A stretch of 64,000 nt of DNA from Glaciecola amylolytica. Lineage in GTDB: Bacteria; Bacteroidota; Bacteroidia; Flavobacteriales_D; Crocinitomicaceae. Shown in pieces: positions 39,121 through 48,239 of the stretch; positions within the stretch are counted from its first letter, which is position 1; every line of letters starts with the position of its first letter. The notes under the pieces are model-generated. The model searched no databases and was not told where the DNA came from. It worked only from the letters and a program-made list of their open reading frames with translations. The position numbers were made by a program, and so were the translations under genes. Location of the stretch: the NCBI GenBank assembly GCA_003856375.1, contig CP034120.1, positions 372,001-436,000 of the forward strand. Reading direction: 5' to 3'.

Positions 39121-39128
39121 TATATTTG
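39121..39128 (+). promoter_or_regulatory. -7 promoter element (TATATTTG) of the DUF4783-nadC unit
   Basis: TATATTTG, a full match to the -7 consensus, 30 bases before the ATG at 39158. A TTG is 15 bases upstream, slightly closer than ideal. The divergent rlmH promoter lies about 100 bases away. Confidence 0.5.
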
Positions 39129-39157
39129 TTGCCGTGGGTTCAAATAACAATTGAATT

Positions 39158-39535
39158 ATGGGTTTTATTTTATCATTGATTGCTTCTTTCGTTTTATCCT
39201 TTCACTCGGTGATGGACGCCAGCTTTGTGGCTGTTGAACAGGCATTTAACAGAGAGGACGCGGCTAAGATTGTATCTTACGGAAAAGATAAAATCTTACT
39301 TCAGATTCAAGGAAAGGAAGGAGTTTACGCCCAATCTCAGGCAACTCAGCTTTTGAAAGACTTTTTTAACCGCAAACCTGTTTCAAGTTTTCGTTTCACC
39401 TTTAAAGGAAAAGAAAGCGATGATTCTCCGTTAACCACCGGAACGTATACCTCTAAAAACGAATCATTCCGCGTAACCATTAAGTGGAAACACATCGGTT
39501 CGGAACTGAAAATCGAATCACTCTCAATCGAGTAA
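39158..39535 (+). CDS. DUF4783-family exported protein
   Basis: 125 residues: a signal peptide (MGFILSLIASFVLSFHSVMDA) then a compact alpha+beta domain (FVAVEQAFNREDAAKIVSYGKDKI ... QLLKDFFNRKPVSSFRFTFKGK ... YRVTIKW-like end). This matches DUF4783 proteins, commonly encoded just upstream of nadC in Bacteroidota. Function unknown; likely periplasmic. nadC starts 88 bases downstream. Confidence 0.8.
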   Translation: MGFILSLIASFVLSFHSVMDASFVAVEQAFNREDAAKIVSYGKDKILLQIQGKEGVYAQSQATQLLKDFFNRKPVSSFRFTFKGKESDDSPLTTGTYTSKNESFRVTIKWKHIGSELKIESLSIE

Positions 39536-39623
39536 GGTAAAAGGAAGAAAACTAACAGCATTCTTCCATTCCTAATTTTACCTTTTCAATTCTCACTTTT
39601 CCATTTTCAATTAACTTTACATC

Positions 39624-40457
39624 ATGTTTGATGAAATTGTAAAAAACGCTCTACGTGAGGATTTGGGAGATGGCGATCATTCTTCTTTGGCTTGTATCCC
39701 CGAAAATGCTTCCGGAATTGCTAAATTATTGGTGAAAGATACCGGAGTTCTTGCAGGTGTGGAAGTAGCAAAGAAAGTGTGTGAATTGGTAGATTCCAAC
39801 CTGGTTTTCGAAGAACGATTGCCAGACGGAACCTGGGTGAAACCGGGAGATGTTGCGTTTTACCTGAAAGGAAGTGCCCGTTCGATTTTGGCAGCTGAGC
39901 GTACTTTGCTGAATTTTATGCAGCGTATGTCAGGTATCGCCACTCAAACAAAAACATATGTTGATTTGCTGGAAGGTACTCAAACCAACTTGCTCGATAC
40001 GCGAAAAACAACTCCGGGAATCCGTTATATGGAAAAATGGGCTGTGCGGATCGGAGGCGGAATGAACCACCGTTTTGCATTGTACGACATGATTATGCTG
40101 AAAGACAATCATGTGGATTTTGCCGGAGGAATCAAACAAGCCATTCAACGAACTCAGGAATATCTGAAAGCAACAGGCAAGCAGCTGAAAGTGGAAATCG
40201 AAGTCCGTAACCTGCAAGAACTGGATGAGGTTTTGGAAACAGGAATGGTCGATCGCATCATGCTGGATAATTTCACACCGGATTTACTCAAAGAAGCACT
40301 TGCAAAAATCGATAAACGGTATGAAACGGAAGCTTCCGGAGGAATTACCAAAGAAACGCTTCGTGCTTTTGCTGAAACGGGTGTCGATTATATTTCGGTC
40401 GGAGCATTGACGCACAGTTTCAAGAGTCTGGATATGAGTTTGAAAGCTGCGTTTTAA
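39624..40457 (+). CDS. nadC: Nicotinate-nucleotide pyrophosphorylase (quinolinate phosphoribosyltransferase)
   Basis: 277 residues. Makes nicotinate mononucleotide from quinolinate and PRPP in NAD synthesis. Blocks include REDLGDGDHSS at the start, AERTLLNFMQRMSGIAT, LDTRKTTPGIRYMEKWAVRIGGGMNHR, MLKDNH and VEIEVRNLQELDE, MVDRIMLDNF, EASGGIT and VDYISVGALTHS. ATG start at 39624. Its stop codon overlaps the stop of the convergent SpoIIE-type gene. Confidence 0.96.
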   Translation: MFDEIVKNALREDLGDGDHSSLACIPENASGIAKLLVKDTGVLAGVEVAKKVCELVDSNLVFEERLPDGTWVKPGDVAFYLKGSARSILAAERTLLNFMQRMSGIATQTKTYVDLLEGTQTNLLDTRKTTPGIRYMEKWAVRIGGGMNHRFALYDMIMLKDNHVDFAGGIKQAIQRTQEYLKATGKQLKVEIEVRNLQELDEVLETGMVDRIMLDNFTPDLLKEALAKIDKRYETEASGGITKETLRAFAETGVDYISVGALTHSFKSLDMSLKAAF

Positions 40458-42526
40458 TTCAAATCAATCAGCATCATACAGATATCGTCCAATTGTTCTT
40501 CGTTTCCCATCCATTTTAAGAGTCCTTGTTCGATATTCTGAAGGTGGTTTTTCGGGTCCGGATGGTATTTTTCGAGAACCATTTTTTTCAAGCCGGGAGT
40601 TTTCAATTTCTTTCCGGTAGTTTCACCGAATTGGTCGATACAGCCATCTGAAAACAGCAGAATCCGTTGGTTTTCCTGATAATGTAACTCATGAAGTTCG
40701 AATGCCAGACTGGATTCTGATTTTCCTACCGGTCTTTTGGTAGGAGGGATCACTTGAATTTCCTGCTCATTCAAAATCCATAACGGATTGTTTGCCCCGC
40801 AGAATCTCAGAACCTGCTTTTCCGAATTGTAGCATGCTACTGAAATATCCATTCCATCGGAGAGTTCCAGCCCGTCTGTCAACAGATAGTTTCTTAAATA
40901 AGCGCTGACGCGTGTCAACAGGTCAGCAGGATCGGCATCTTCGAGCAAACGGGCAGATTCATTCAGCGCATTCATACACAAAACACTCATCATGGCTCCC
41001 GGAACACCGTGACCGGTACAATCTGCAACCGCTACGAACTTCCAGACATCTTCTCCGATCCGAATGCGTTTTATCCAGTAAAAATCTCCGGCAACAATGT
41101 CTTTCGGGTGATAAAATACATTTAGATTCGGGACGAGTTTGCTGTAATAGGAACTACTCGGAAGCAAGGCGTTTTGAATGCGTTTTGCGTACAAAATACT
41201 ACTCGTGATCTCTTCATTCTTTTGTTCCAGTTCATTTCGCTGCAAAATAACTTCCTTGGTGCGCAATTCAACTTCCGATTCCAGTTTGATATTCATGGAT
41301 TGCTTCAGTTCGTTTGCTTCAGCCAGCACAGAGATCGAAGCATCATTCATCAGTTTGAAACGCAGCAAGATTCCGAAAGTCAGGATGACCATCTCTACTG
41401 CAAAACCGATCTGCAGGCCGTTATCTGCCAGAAAACTGTTCGGAATGACTCCAAAATTCCGCAGTACAAAAGCAAATACTGAAATTTGCAGCACAGAAAA
41501 GGCTATCAGGTAGGATTTAGCGGTTTTAGAGCCCGTTCTTAACGTAACAATCAGCGGATAGATGATGAACAGATTCAGAAAGAGTGTCATTGCATTGACC
41601 GTTACAGCCGAAATATTCATAAAAACCGTTCCGGGAAGAAGGCTGACAACACAATTTGTGAGCAGAACAATCTGAAAGAAACGGATGATGGGTTTTATTT
41701 TCGGAGTATTGACTGCCAGTTCAAGGTAGCGGTAGGTAAAATTGAGAAAGAAGAATACACCGAGTGAGGCAAAGAAAGGATTTGCCCGGTTGGAAATAAA
41801 GTATTGATCTGTCCACAGCCAGGTTGTCCCGAAACCCAGCAGAGATAACTGCAAGAGGGTGAAAGAAAGGCCGTAGAAAGTGTAAATGTAGGCGATTCGC
41901 TGCCGGAAGAGAATTCCAAGTGACAAGTTCAGAATAATCACGAAAATCATAATTCCGAACAGAAGTCCGTAGAAAACCTGTTTGTTGGCGTGTTTGATTT
42001 GAATCGATGAGCCTTTTTCGATGGAACTTTGAAAGTAAAATTGTTCTCCTCCGTTGTTGACGCGGAAAAGAAAGCCGTTTGTGCTGTGAGGATCCAGTTT
42101 TAAGGGAAAGATCAGTTCGCGGCTTCCGTTATAGCGCCAGGAAAAAGGTCGTTGATCCCCGCTTTTTGCAATGGGAATGAACGTGCTGGTTCCGATACGT
42201 TTGTAAACATCGACTTCATCAATAATCGGATTGCTTAATTTGAGCATCCGGATCAGCCTTGAATCGGAGATGTTTTTTGTTTCGAAGTAGAACCAAACGT
42301 CTTTGGTCTCAAAACCCAGATTGACCATCCTGGAGTTGATCGGTTTGAATTGATCCAACTTTGATTTGACAGACCGGATATCGGATTCCGCTGATTCTGC
42401 GATAAAATATTTCAGCTGAGATCCCTGCAGTTCAACAAAATCTGCCTGAGGAGTGATGGAAACCTGAGTGTTCGAAAAAAAGTGAACAAAGGAGAGAAGA
42501 AAAACAATCAGATACTTTTTCACCAT
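40454..42526 (-). CDS. 7TM-DISM receptor with SpoIIE-type PP2C phosphatase domain
   Basis: 690 residues. Signal peptide (about 1-21), an extracytoplasmic 7TMR-DISMED2 domain (about 25-150), seven membrane segments (about 175-385), a coiled-coil linker (ELKQSMNIKLESEVELRTKEVILQRNELEQ shape, about 395-440), and a SpoIIE-like PP2C domain (about 460-690). The phosphatase domain has VAVADCTGHGVPGAMMSV, LLFSDGCIDQFGE and a DDICMMLIDLN end with metal-binding Asp residues. It probably senses an envelope signal and dephosphorylates an anti-sigma-antagonist or similar target. ATG start at 42526. Confidence 0.92.
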   Translation of the reverse strand: MVKKYLIVFLLSFVHFFSNTQVSITPQADFVELQGSQLKYFIAESAESDIRSVKSKLDQFKPINSRMVNLGFETKDVWFYFETKNISDSRLIRMLKLSNPIIDEVDVYKRIGTSTFIPIAKSGDQRPFSWRYNGSRELIFPLKLDPHSTNGFLFRVNNGGEQFYFQSSIEKGSSIQIKHANKQVFYGLLFGIMIFVIILNLSLGILFRQRIAYIYTFYGLSFTLLQLSLLGFGTTWLWTDQYFISNRANPFFASLGVFFFLNFTYRYLELAVNTPKIKPIIRFFQIVLLTNCVVSLLPGTVFMNISAVTVNAMTLFLNLFIIYPLIVTLRTGSKTAKSYLIAFSVLQISVFAFVLRNFGVIPNSFLADNGLQIGFAVEMVILTFGILLRFKLMNDASISVLAEANELKQSMNIKLESEVELRTKEVILQRNELEQKNEEITSSILYAKRIQNALLPSSSYYSKLVPNLNVFYHPKDIVAGDFYWIKRIRIGEDVWKFVAVADCTGHGVPGAMMSVLCMNALNESARLLEDADPADLLTRVSAYLRNYLLTDGLELSDGMDISVACYNSEKQVLRFCGANNPLWILNEQEIQVIPPTKRPVGKSESSLAFELHELHYQENQRILLFSDGCIDQFGETTGKKLKTPGLKKMVLEKYHPDPKNHLQNIEQGLLKWMGNEEQLDDICMMLIDLN

Positions 42527-42622
42527 ACGCGCGTTTAGTCCGGAATTTCAGTTCGTTAAATACGCAATTCCACATTGATTGGATTTGTATTCGGTGATAA
42601 AAATACAAGGAATAATGAAAGA

Positions 42623-43003
42623 TTAACGCGAGTTGTCCAGAATGTCGTCGTCTTCCTCGTTGTTTCGCCTGAAAGGATTGATGAAGTAAGAGATTCCTGT
42701 GATTGCCAGACCTAAAATTAAAATGTGGGAGGAGTATTTCAAATGCATCGTTTGAAAAATAAAACCAATGAAAATGACAACCGAACCGATCCAGAACAGG
42801 AGATTGAACTCTTCCCATTTATCTTCCGGAAGAAACTTAAACTGCAGAAGACTGAGAAGTAAACCCAAACCTCCAAAGACATAAAACCCGATGCGGATTG
42901 TTGCCGGATAACCAAAGGTGTTTTGAGTATAAAGCAATACAGCGCAAACTATTCCAAGAATGTACGAGATATTTGAAATACTTTTTAGCTGTTTTGCGGT
43001 CAT
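42623..43003 (-). CDS. Small membrane protein
   Basis: 126 residues from the ATG at 43003, with about four hydrophobic segments (ISYILGIVCAVLLY, IGFYVFGGLGLLLSLL, LLFWIGSVVIFIGFIF, ILILGLAITGISYFI) and an acidic C-terminus (EEDDDILDN). No family recognised. The preceding pseudo-helicase gene ends 4 bases upstream of its start, so both are cotranscribed with the 143-residue protein. Confidence 0.7.
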   Translation of the reverse strand: MTAKQLKSISNISYILGIVCAVLLYTQNTFGYPATIRIGFYVFGGLGLLLSLLQFKFLPEDKWEEFNLLFWIGSVVIFIGFIFQTMHLKYSSHILILGLAITGISYFINPFRRNNEEDDDILDNSR

Positions 43004-43007
43004 GCAG

Positions 43008-43619
43008 TTATAACTCAGTAGTTTCGTAAAAGGTACAAATATCTTCGCAAAAAGGTTCCAAGCGCTCATGATTTCCGTTCGAAAAAATAAGTTTCTGGCA
43101 TTTTGGTAAACTTTCGGAAATTCTTCTGATTGTTTGAAGAACCAACGGGTTTTTGCAAAGGGTTTCCATTCCGTCAATGATCACAAGCGTCAATTGATTG
43201 ATGTGAAATCCGTTCTGATTGTATAATTCGAGTAAGCGTTTCGGATTTCCGATGATGATTTCAGCTCCGTCGAAAATGGCATTTCGCTGTTCGATGATCT
43301 TTCCTTTGTCGTCTGCAATTTCCACTGTTACATCCGATCGTTTCATCAGATGGTGGAATGATTTGACATATTCCCGTGCATTGTCGGTAGTAGGAGTGAA
43401 CCACAATACCCGCGGAGATCCTTCCAGCATTTCCGGAGCTCTCATGAAAGAGATATAAAGAAGTGCGTAGATCAATTCCTGATCAAGGGAAGTGTGGATC
43501 AGCTGGTTTTTTCCTTGTTTGGCAAGTTTGATTAATTTTTCTTGTTTTTCGGTATACTTATCAATCCCTAATTCGATCAATGTATTTTCCAGACGCGTAT
43601 TTAATTCTTCAAACTTCAT
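43008..43619 (-). CDS. Degenerate single-lobe DEAD-box helicase-like protein
   Basis: 203 residues aligning with only the first RecA-like lobe of DEAD-box helicases. The Q-motif Gln (TEKQ, residue 26) and motif Ib-like GNPKRL (124-129) are present. The motif I position reads HTSLDQ (42-47) instead of GxGKT, motif II reads DGME (149-152) instead of DEAD, and motif III reads SNG instead of SAT. The second RecA lobe is absent. It therefore should not hydrolyse ATP by the usual mechanism and may be an RNA-binding or scaffold protein. It is encoded in an operon with two small unknown proteins. Confidence 0.7.
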   Translation of the reverse strand: MKFEELNTRLENTLIELGIDKYTEKQEKLIKLAKQGKNQLIHTSLDQELIYALLYISFMRAPEMLEGSPRVLWFTPTTDNAREYVKSFHHLMKRSDVTVEIADDKGKIIEQRNAIFDGAEIIIGNPKRLLELYNQNGFHINQLTLVIIDGMETLCKNPLVLQTIRRISESLPKCQKLIFSNGNHERLEPFCEDICTFYETTEL

Positions 43620-43637
43620 ATTGCAAAATAAGGGATT

Positions 43638-44069
43638 TTATTTTGTTTTGGGACGTGTAAGTGTAAAGACTCCGTCTTTTATCCGATAATCCCATCCGCT
43701 GAGTGTTTTGAAAAACTGAACATACCGCAAAAACAGGATCGATCTCCGGTTTGAAAGCTGATCGTTTTCTGAAACAGGAACAAATTCAATGCTTTGACAA
43801 TAAGGTGTTTGTTGAATGAAGTCGATCAAAATGGAGATCACCGTCGCCATTACTTTATAAACGTCTCCGGTATTCATGGTTTGATATTCATCCTGATCCT
43901 GATTTTTCAGACTCAGATCCACAATGTAATCCGTCAGGTGAATGTTTTTCTGAACAAATTGTACGCTGTATTGATCGCCAAGGGAATTGATGAAACTGTA
44001 TTCCCGTACTCCAATGAATGCCGGTCTTTGAAATGGATACGGAGTAGCGAATGTAACGTTTTGGTTCAT
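43638..44069 (-). CDS. Uncharacterised protein, DUF6934-like
   Basis: 143 residues. The central segment (KVMATVISILIDFIQQTPYCQSIEFVPVSENDQLSNRRSILFLRYVQFF shape) resembles small Bacteroidota proteins with a YKVxATVxxT...RT.LYR pattern (DUF6934-like), but the match is from memory and weak. No signal peptide or membrane segments. It is first in a three-gene minus-strand operon with the pseudo-helicase lobe and the membrane protein. Confidence 0.5.
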   Translation of the reverse strand: MNQNVTFATPYPFQRPAFIGVREYSFINSLGDQYSVQFVQKNIHLTDYIVDLSLKNQDQDEYQTMNTGDVYKVMATVISILIDFIQQTPYCQSIEFVPVSENDQLSNRRSILFLRYVQFFKTLSGWDYRIKDGVFTLTRPKTK

Positions 44070-44114
44070 AAAGTGAAAATACTAAAAAACGGTTCAGATC
44101 GCTATTGATTGAAA

Positions 44115-44151
44115 TAAAAAATCCTCCCGGCTCTGCCAGGAGGATTTTTTA
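44115..44151 (-). terminator. Rho-independent terminator after the M43 metalloprotease gene
   Basis: AAAAAATCCTCC-c-GGC, loop TCT, GCC-a-GGAGGATTTTTT. With flanking A- and T-tracts on both sides it could work in both directions; for the minus-strand metalloprotease gene it lies 20 bases past the stop codon. Confidence 0.88.
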
Positions 44152-44170
44152 TATATAAGTTGAATCTTAA

Positions 44171-46369
44171 TTAGTAAACTACTACACGGTGAGTAGATTT
44201 AGCTGCACCTTGAACTGCATTTAAGATATAACATCCTTTTGCAACATTCATAGGAATGTTCACTGTTTGAGTTCCTGAAGAAGCAGGAACATCAGTTGTA
44301 GAAACAATTGCACCGTTCAAATCCATCACGATCAATTTCATTCCGATTTCAGTATTCGGAACTTCAATTGTCAAGTCAGATCCGGTAGCAACCGGGTTTG
44401 GAGCGATCGAAACAGAAGAAGTTAATCCGTTGTCTTCGATTCCCAAAGTTCCTGAAACATTGAAGTTGTCAAAGTAGAAGTTAGAAGAGAAATCAGATGC
44501 GATGAACTCAAATCTGAATTTCGTTTTGTTATCTGCAGCAGAAGTTGTGTAGTTGAAGCTAGCTGTTTTCCACTGTAGGTCATTGTTCGGAACGTAATCA
44601 GTGTTTCCTACATATCCTGCAGTTACCAATGTAGCCCCAGACAAAGAAAGTCTTTGTGTCCATGTTTTTCCACAATCTCTTGAAGAGTAAACGATCAATC
44701 TTTCAGTGATTTCAGCAGTTGAAGTTCCTTTTGTACCATAAGCATAGTCAAAAGAGATGCTTACATTGGAAGTGCTTCTTAAATCGATAGCAGGAGAGAT
44801 CAAATAATCTTTACCGTTTCCTAAACGATCATTGTAGAACCACTCTTCTGTGAAAGGCAAAGCAGCTGAAATATCTCTGTAGTTGTTCAATTTGAAAGCT
44901 GCTGTGTTTCCTCTTCCTCCTGTTGTAACACGGTGGAAAGAACCATCGTTGTCTTCAGGGTTGTGAGAAATCCAGAAATTTGCATTCTGATTGAAATCTT
45001 CTGTTCTTGGACCTGTGTATTCTGCCCATTCACCTTGAATGTAAATCATGTTCTGGATTGTTCTTGTATCAGAACCAGCACTGTTAGTAACCTTTAAAGT
45101 TACAGCGTACCATCCCGGAGCAGCATAAGTTACAATTTGGTCTTGAGAGGTAGATGTTGCAGGGCTTCCTCCAGGGAAACTCCATTCCCATGTACTGATA
45201 CCTGCTTTCCATGAAGCGTCTTTGAATGAAATCGGATCGTTCACACAAGCTGTCATAACATTTGCGTTAGCTCCTGTGTTTCCTTGCATACCATTCACGT
45301 CAACATAAAAATCTGCTACAGGAATACAAGTTACCGGCGTAATCGTGCTTGTTCCGGTTTCAACTAAGTTATCGGCTGTGTATAAGTTGTTACGACCACT
45401 TGTTTCCTGATCCAATACGTTGTGCATGAAATCACATTGTCCTCTTGTAAACATTACAGAACAGTAAGAGTAATCCATGTAGTTTTGAGCATTGTCAACC
45501 ACATTGTTCGGATACCAGTAGTTTGTTGGTGTTGCACCATCAACACAAGAGTTCATTGTCAGGTTACAAGAAGTCATACCGATACAATTCGGAGTGTCTT
45601 CAATGCCGTCATCCTGACCACAGCTGCTTGCATTTCCTGGATCGTTGTCATTCCCCCAAGTGTGAGCCAAACCTAAGTAGTGACCAATTTCGTGCGTAAG
45701 TGCACGGGAGTTTGTTAAGTTACTTGTTCCTGTACTTCCAACATAGTTGTGAAGGATGATAATTCCATCTCTCCAGAACAAAGTACCTGTAACACCTGTT
45801 GGGTAATATGCATATCCGGCAACACCTGCAGAACCGATTGATTTAACCAACCATACATTTAAGTATTCGTCTCTGTCCCATTGGTGTAACTTGGAATAAT
45901 CATCACCTTGATTGGTGTTGTGATTGTAGATGTGCTCGATTCCGTTAGTACATTTCCCGAAAGGGTCGATAGTTGCTAAGCGGAATTCGATGTTTGCATC
46001 TCCGATAATCGTGTCAAATGTCGGGATAACAATCGCTGTATCCGCGTTTAATTTTTGAAAATCGCGGTTCAGGATCATTACCTGATTTTGGATTTGCTGA
46101 TCGGTAACATTCTCTTCACCATATTCGTGAACGATATGGAAAACGATAGGAATGATACGAACGGTGGTTGATTTTCCATTGACAATTCGGTTCTCTTTGT
46201 AGCGATTCACCAATTTTTTATAATCCTCTTCCAAACCTGGATTTTCGGCATATAATTTGCGAAGTTGCGTACTGCTCCCACAATTGAAATGAGTTTCCTG
46301 AGCAAATGAATTCCCAGTTGAAATCATTCCAATTAAAGAAAATACACCCAAAAGTAATTTTTTGCGCAT
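44171..46369 (-). CDS. Secreted M43-type (pappalysin-like) zinc metalloprotease with T9SS type A sorting domain
   Basis: 732 residues from the ATG at 46369, after a TTG-start alternative is rejected. The signal peptide is MRKKLLLGVFSLIGMISTGNSFAQ. The catalytic domain has LTHEIGHYLGLAHTWG (HExxHxxGxxH, His226, Glu227, His230 and His236) and the Met-turn NYMDYSYCSVMFTRGQ. It is followed by a PKD-like module (ASWKAGISTWEWSFPGGSPAT), a jelly-roll-like domain and a C-terminal type A sorting domain (SIAPNPVATGSDLTIEVPN ... KGCYILNAVQG). It is secreted through T9SS and degrades extracellular proteins or processes other surface proteins. Confidence 0.92.
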   Translation of the reverse strand: MRKKLLLGVFSLIGMISTGNSFAQETHFNCGSSTQLRKLYAENPGLEEDYKKLVNRYKENRIVNGKSTTVRIIPIVFHIVHEYGEENVTDQQIQNQVMILNRDFQKLNADTAIVIPTFDTIIGDANIEFRLATIDPFGKCTNGIEHIYNHNTNQGDDYSKLHQWDRDEYLNVWLVKSIGSAGVAGYAYYPTGVTGTLFWRDGIIILHNYVGSTGTSNLTNSRALTHEIGHYLGLAHTWGNDNDPGNASSCGQDDGIEDTPNCIGMTSCNLTMNSCVDGATPTNYWYPNNVVDNAQNYMDYSYCSVMFTRGQCDFMHNVLDQETSGRNNLYTADNLVETGTSTITPVTCIPVADFYVDVNGMQGNTGANANVMTACVNDPISFKDASWKAGISTWEWSFPGGSPATSTSQDQIVTYAAPGWYAVTLKVTNSAGSDTRTIQNMIYIQGEWAEYTGPRTEDFNQNANFWISHNPEDNDGSFHRVTTGGRGNTAAFKLNNYRDISAALPFTEEWFYNDRLGNGKDYLISPAIDLRSTSNVSISFDYAYGTKGTSTAEITERLIVYSSRDCGKTWTQRLSLSGATLVTAGYVGNTDYVPNNDLQWKTASFNYTTSAADNKTKFRFEFIASDFSSNFYFDNFNVSGTLGIEDNGLTSSVSIAPNPVATGSDLTIEVPNTEIGMKLIVMDLNGAIVSTTDVPASSGTQTVNIPMNVAKGCYILNAVQGAAKSTHRVVVY

Positions 46370-46651
46370 GTTTAACAATTTAATAGATTCAACATTGTTT
46401 TTTTCAACTTAATATACACTTTACGATGAATAAATGTGTAGTTGTGAACGTTTTGAATTTGAGAGTTTTTTGGCTTTGTTACTTAATTAATGTGCTTTAG
46501 ATCAGTTTGTTAAGACATGTCTAAAGACACGAAACTCCTAGTTTTCTCAGTTCGCAATGGGTAAATATAATTCAATTATTTTAACACTAAGATTAAATAA
46601 CAGATCATTTAGTGAAGTGTGTTTGATGCTGATTGAACGGTATAAAAAATG

Positions 46652-47392
46652 TTAATCGTTTCGAAATGAGCTTTTTTGATAGGCTTCGATATCCAATAAA
46701 AAGTCCATGTTTTCTTCGATCTTGTTTCCGATTACAATCACATTGGCTCCCGCATTTTTGAAGGCTTTTATTTGCTCCAGGGATTTGATTCCTCCTCCAA
46801 CGATAACGGGCGTGTCGATCTTTTCTTTCAGCTCTTTAATAAGTTGAGTGGGAACGGAATGAAGCGCTCCGCTGCCGGCATCGAAATAAGTTAGTTTTTG
46901 CCCCATTAAATATCCGGCAATTCCTGTTTTCAATGAAATACTTTTGTTCTCTCTCGGAATAGGAGTGGTCTGACTTACATAAGCTACAGAGGTCATTTTT
47001 CCGCCGTCGATCAGCAAATAGGAGGTAGGAATAACTTCTATCTTCATTTCCAATACTTCTTCTGCACAAGATACGTGATGACCGATCAGAAAATCCGGGT
47101 TTCTGCCTGATAACAGGTTTAGAAACAACAGTGCGTCAGCGTGTTCGGATAATTGATTGCTGGATCCCGGGAAAAGAACCACCGGAATGGTAGAATGCGT
47201 TTTCACGAAGGATACAACGGTTTCCATTTCTTTTCGTGTAACAGTACTTCCCCCGATAAAAAAGAAATCAATGGCTGCGAATTCTGCTTTTTTGATCAGT
47301 TCCCGCAGCAAATCTTCATTTTTTGTTTTTTCGGGATCGATCAGAAGTGCCAACTGGCCTGTTCCGGATTGTATTTTAGTGAGAATGTTCAT
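46652..47392 (-). CDS. Geranylgeranylglyceryl phosphate synthase-family protein
   Basis: 246-residue TIM barrel. It begins GQLALLIDPEKT, with FFFIGGSTVT, VVLFPGSSNQLSEHADALLFLNLLSGRNP, YFDAGSGA and the phosphate-binding VIVGGGIKSLEQI. Archaeal members make the ether-lipid precursor GGGP; bacterial members of the Bacteroidota branch have GGGP-synthase activity in vitro, whereas Firmicutes PcrB makes heptaprenylglyceryl phosphate. The physiological product in this organism is unknown. Its start overlaps the end of the phosphopantetheinyl transferase gene by 17 bases, so they are coexpressed. Confidence 0.88.
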   Translation of the reverse strand: MNILTKIQSGTGQLALLIDPEKTKNEDLLRELIKKAEFAAIDFFFIGGSTVTRKEMETVVSFVKTHSTIPVVLFPGSSNQLSEHADALLFLNLLSGRNPDFLIGHHVSCAEEVLEMKIEVIPTSYLLIDGGKMTSVAYVSQTTPIPRENKSISLKTGIAGYLMGQKLTYFDAGSGALHSVPTQLIKELKEKIDTPVIVGGGIKSLEQIKAFKNAGANVIVIGNKIEENMDFLLDIEAYQKSSFRND

Positions 47393-48011
47393 GAATCAGT
47401 TTTCCTTTACCCGAATTGAAAGTTATTAAAATATTCCGGAATTGCTCCACATGAAGCTCGTATTCATAAATTCCATCGGTTTTTAGAATGCTCCCGTAAA
47501 ATTGATCCGACCGTTTGTAAACGAGGATGTCTTTTTGAAACAAGAGCTGATTTCTGTCGGAGAGTTTGTAGAGACATTCCTTTAAAGACCAGAGTGTTGA
47601 CATGTCTGTTTGGTCGGTCTGATCGAAGAGGAGTTTTTCGTTATCGGTGATGAAACGGGGAGAGGTGATCACGGATTTTTCACGGATTTCTTCAATATCA
47701 ACGCCAATTAAGTGCTCGGAGCAGACCGCGATTGCGATATGAGAATTGCAGTGAGATAAGGAGATAAATCCGACGTCTTCGATAAAAGGAGATCCGGATG
47801 AATCGTACTGAATGTTTTTGGAGCCGAAAATATGGTGTTTAAGGTATCTTGAAGCGGCATACTCCAACTTTTTCTCAGGGTGTCTGATTGTTTCAATTTT
47901 TGCTGTTTCAGCCGGTGTAAAGGAGTTTTGATAGCTTTCAAACTGCGAAAAATCAATTTCCATTAAATAAATAGAAACCGCATTTAAATTAATAATAGAA
48001 ATGTTAGACAT
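47376..48011 (-). CDS. 4'-phosphopantetheinyl transferase superfamily protein
   Basis: 211 residues. The family motifs are GVDIEEI (Asp105 and Glu107, Mg/CoA site) and WSLKECLYK (Glu145 and Lys149), with FISLSHCNS ahead of them. It transfers the phosphopantetheine arm from CoA to acyl- or peptidyl-carrier proteins. It is of the Sfp/HetI-like type rather than the short AcpS type. The ATG at 48011 (MSNISIINLNAVSIYLMEID) places a beta strand at the start. It overlaps the GGGP-synthase-like gene by 17 bases. Confidence 0.88.
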   Translation of the reverse strand: MSNISIINLNAVSIYLMEIDFSQFESYQNSFTPAETAKIETIRHPEKKLEYAASRYLKHHIFGSKNIQYDSSGSPFIEDVGFISLSHCNSHIAIAVCSEHLIGVDIEEIREKSVITSPRFITDNEKLLFDQTDQTDMSTLWSLKECLYKLSDRNQLLFQKDILVYKRSDQFYGSILKTDGIYEYELHVEQFRNILITFNSGKGKLIHEHSH

Positions 48012-48239
48012 AGCGCAAAGGTATGTCAGAAAGCTTAAAAATGATGCTTCAATAATTTATTATTCTGTCACAATTCCTTAAAAATAAAGGCTTTTCGTGA
48101 ATCCAAAAGTTAATAAAGAGTTAATCTAGGTTAATTTGTTACAAATGAGAAAAGTTTTTTAGGAAATGTTAACAAATCGAAAATTACTATATTTACACGC
48201 TTTGTTACAATAAAAATGATGTAAAATTAAACTGTACTT

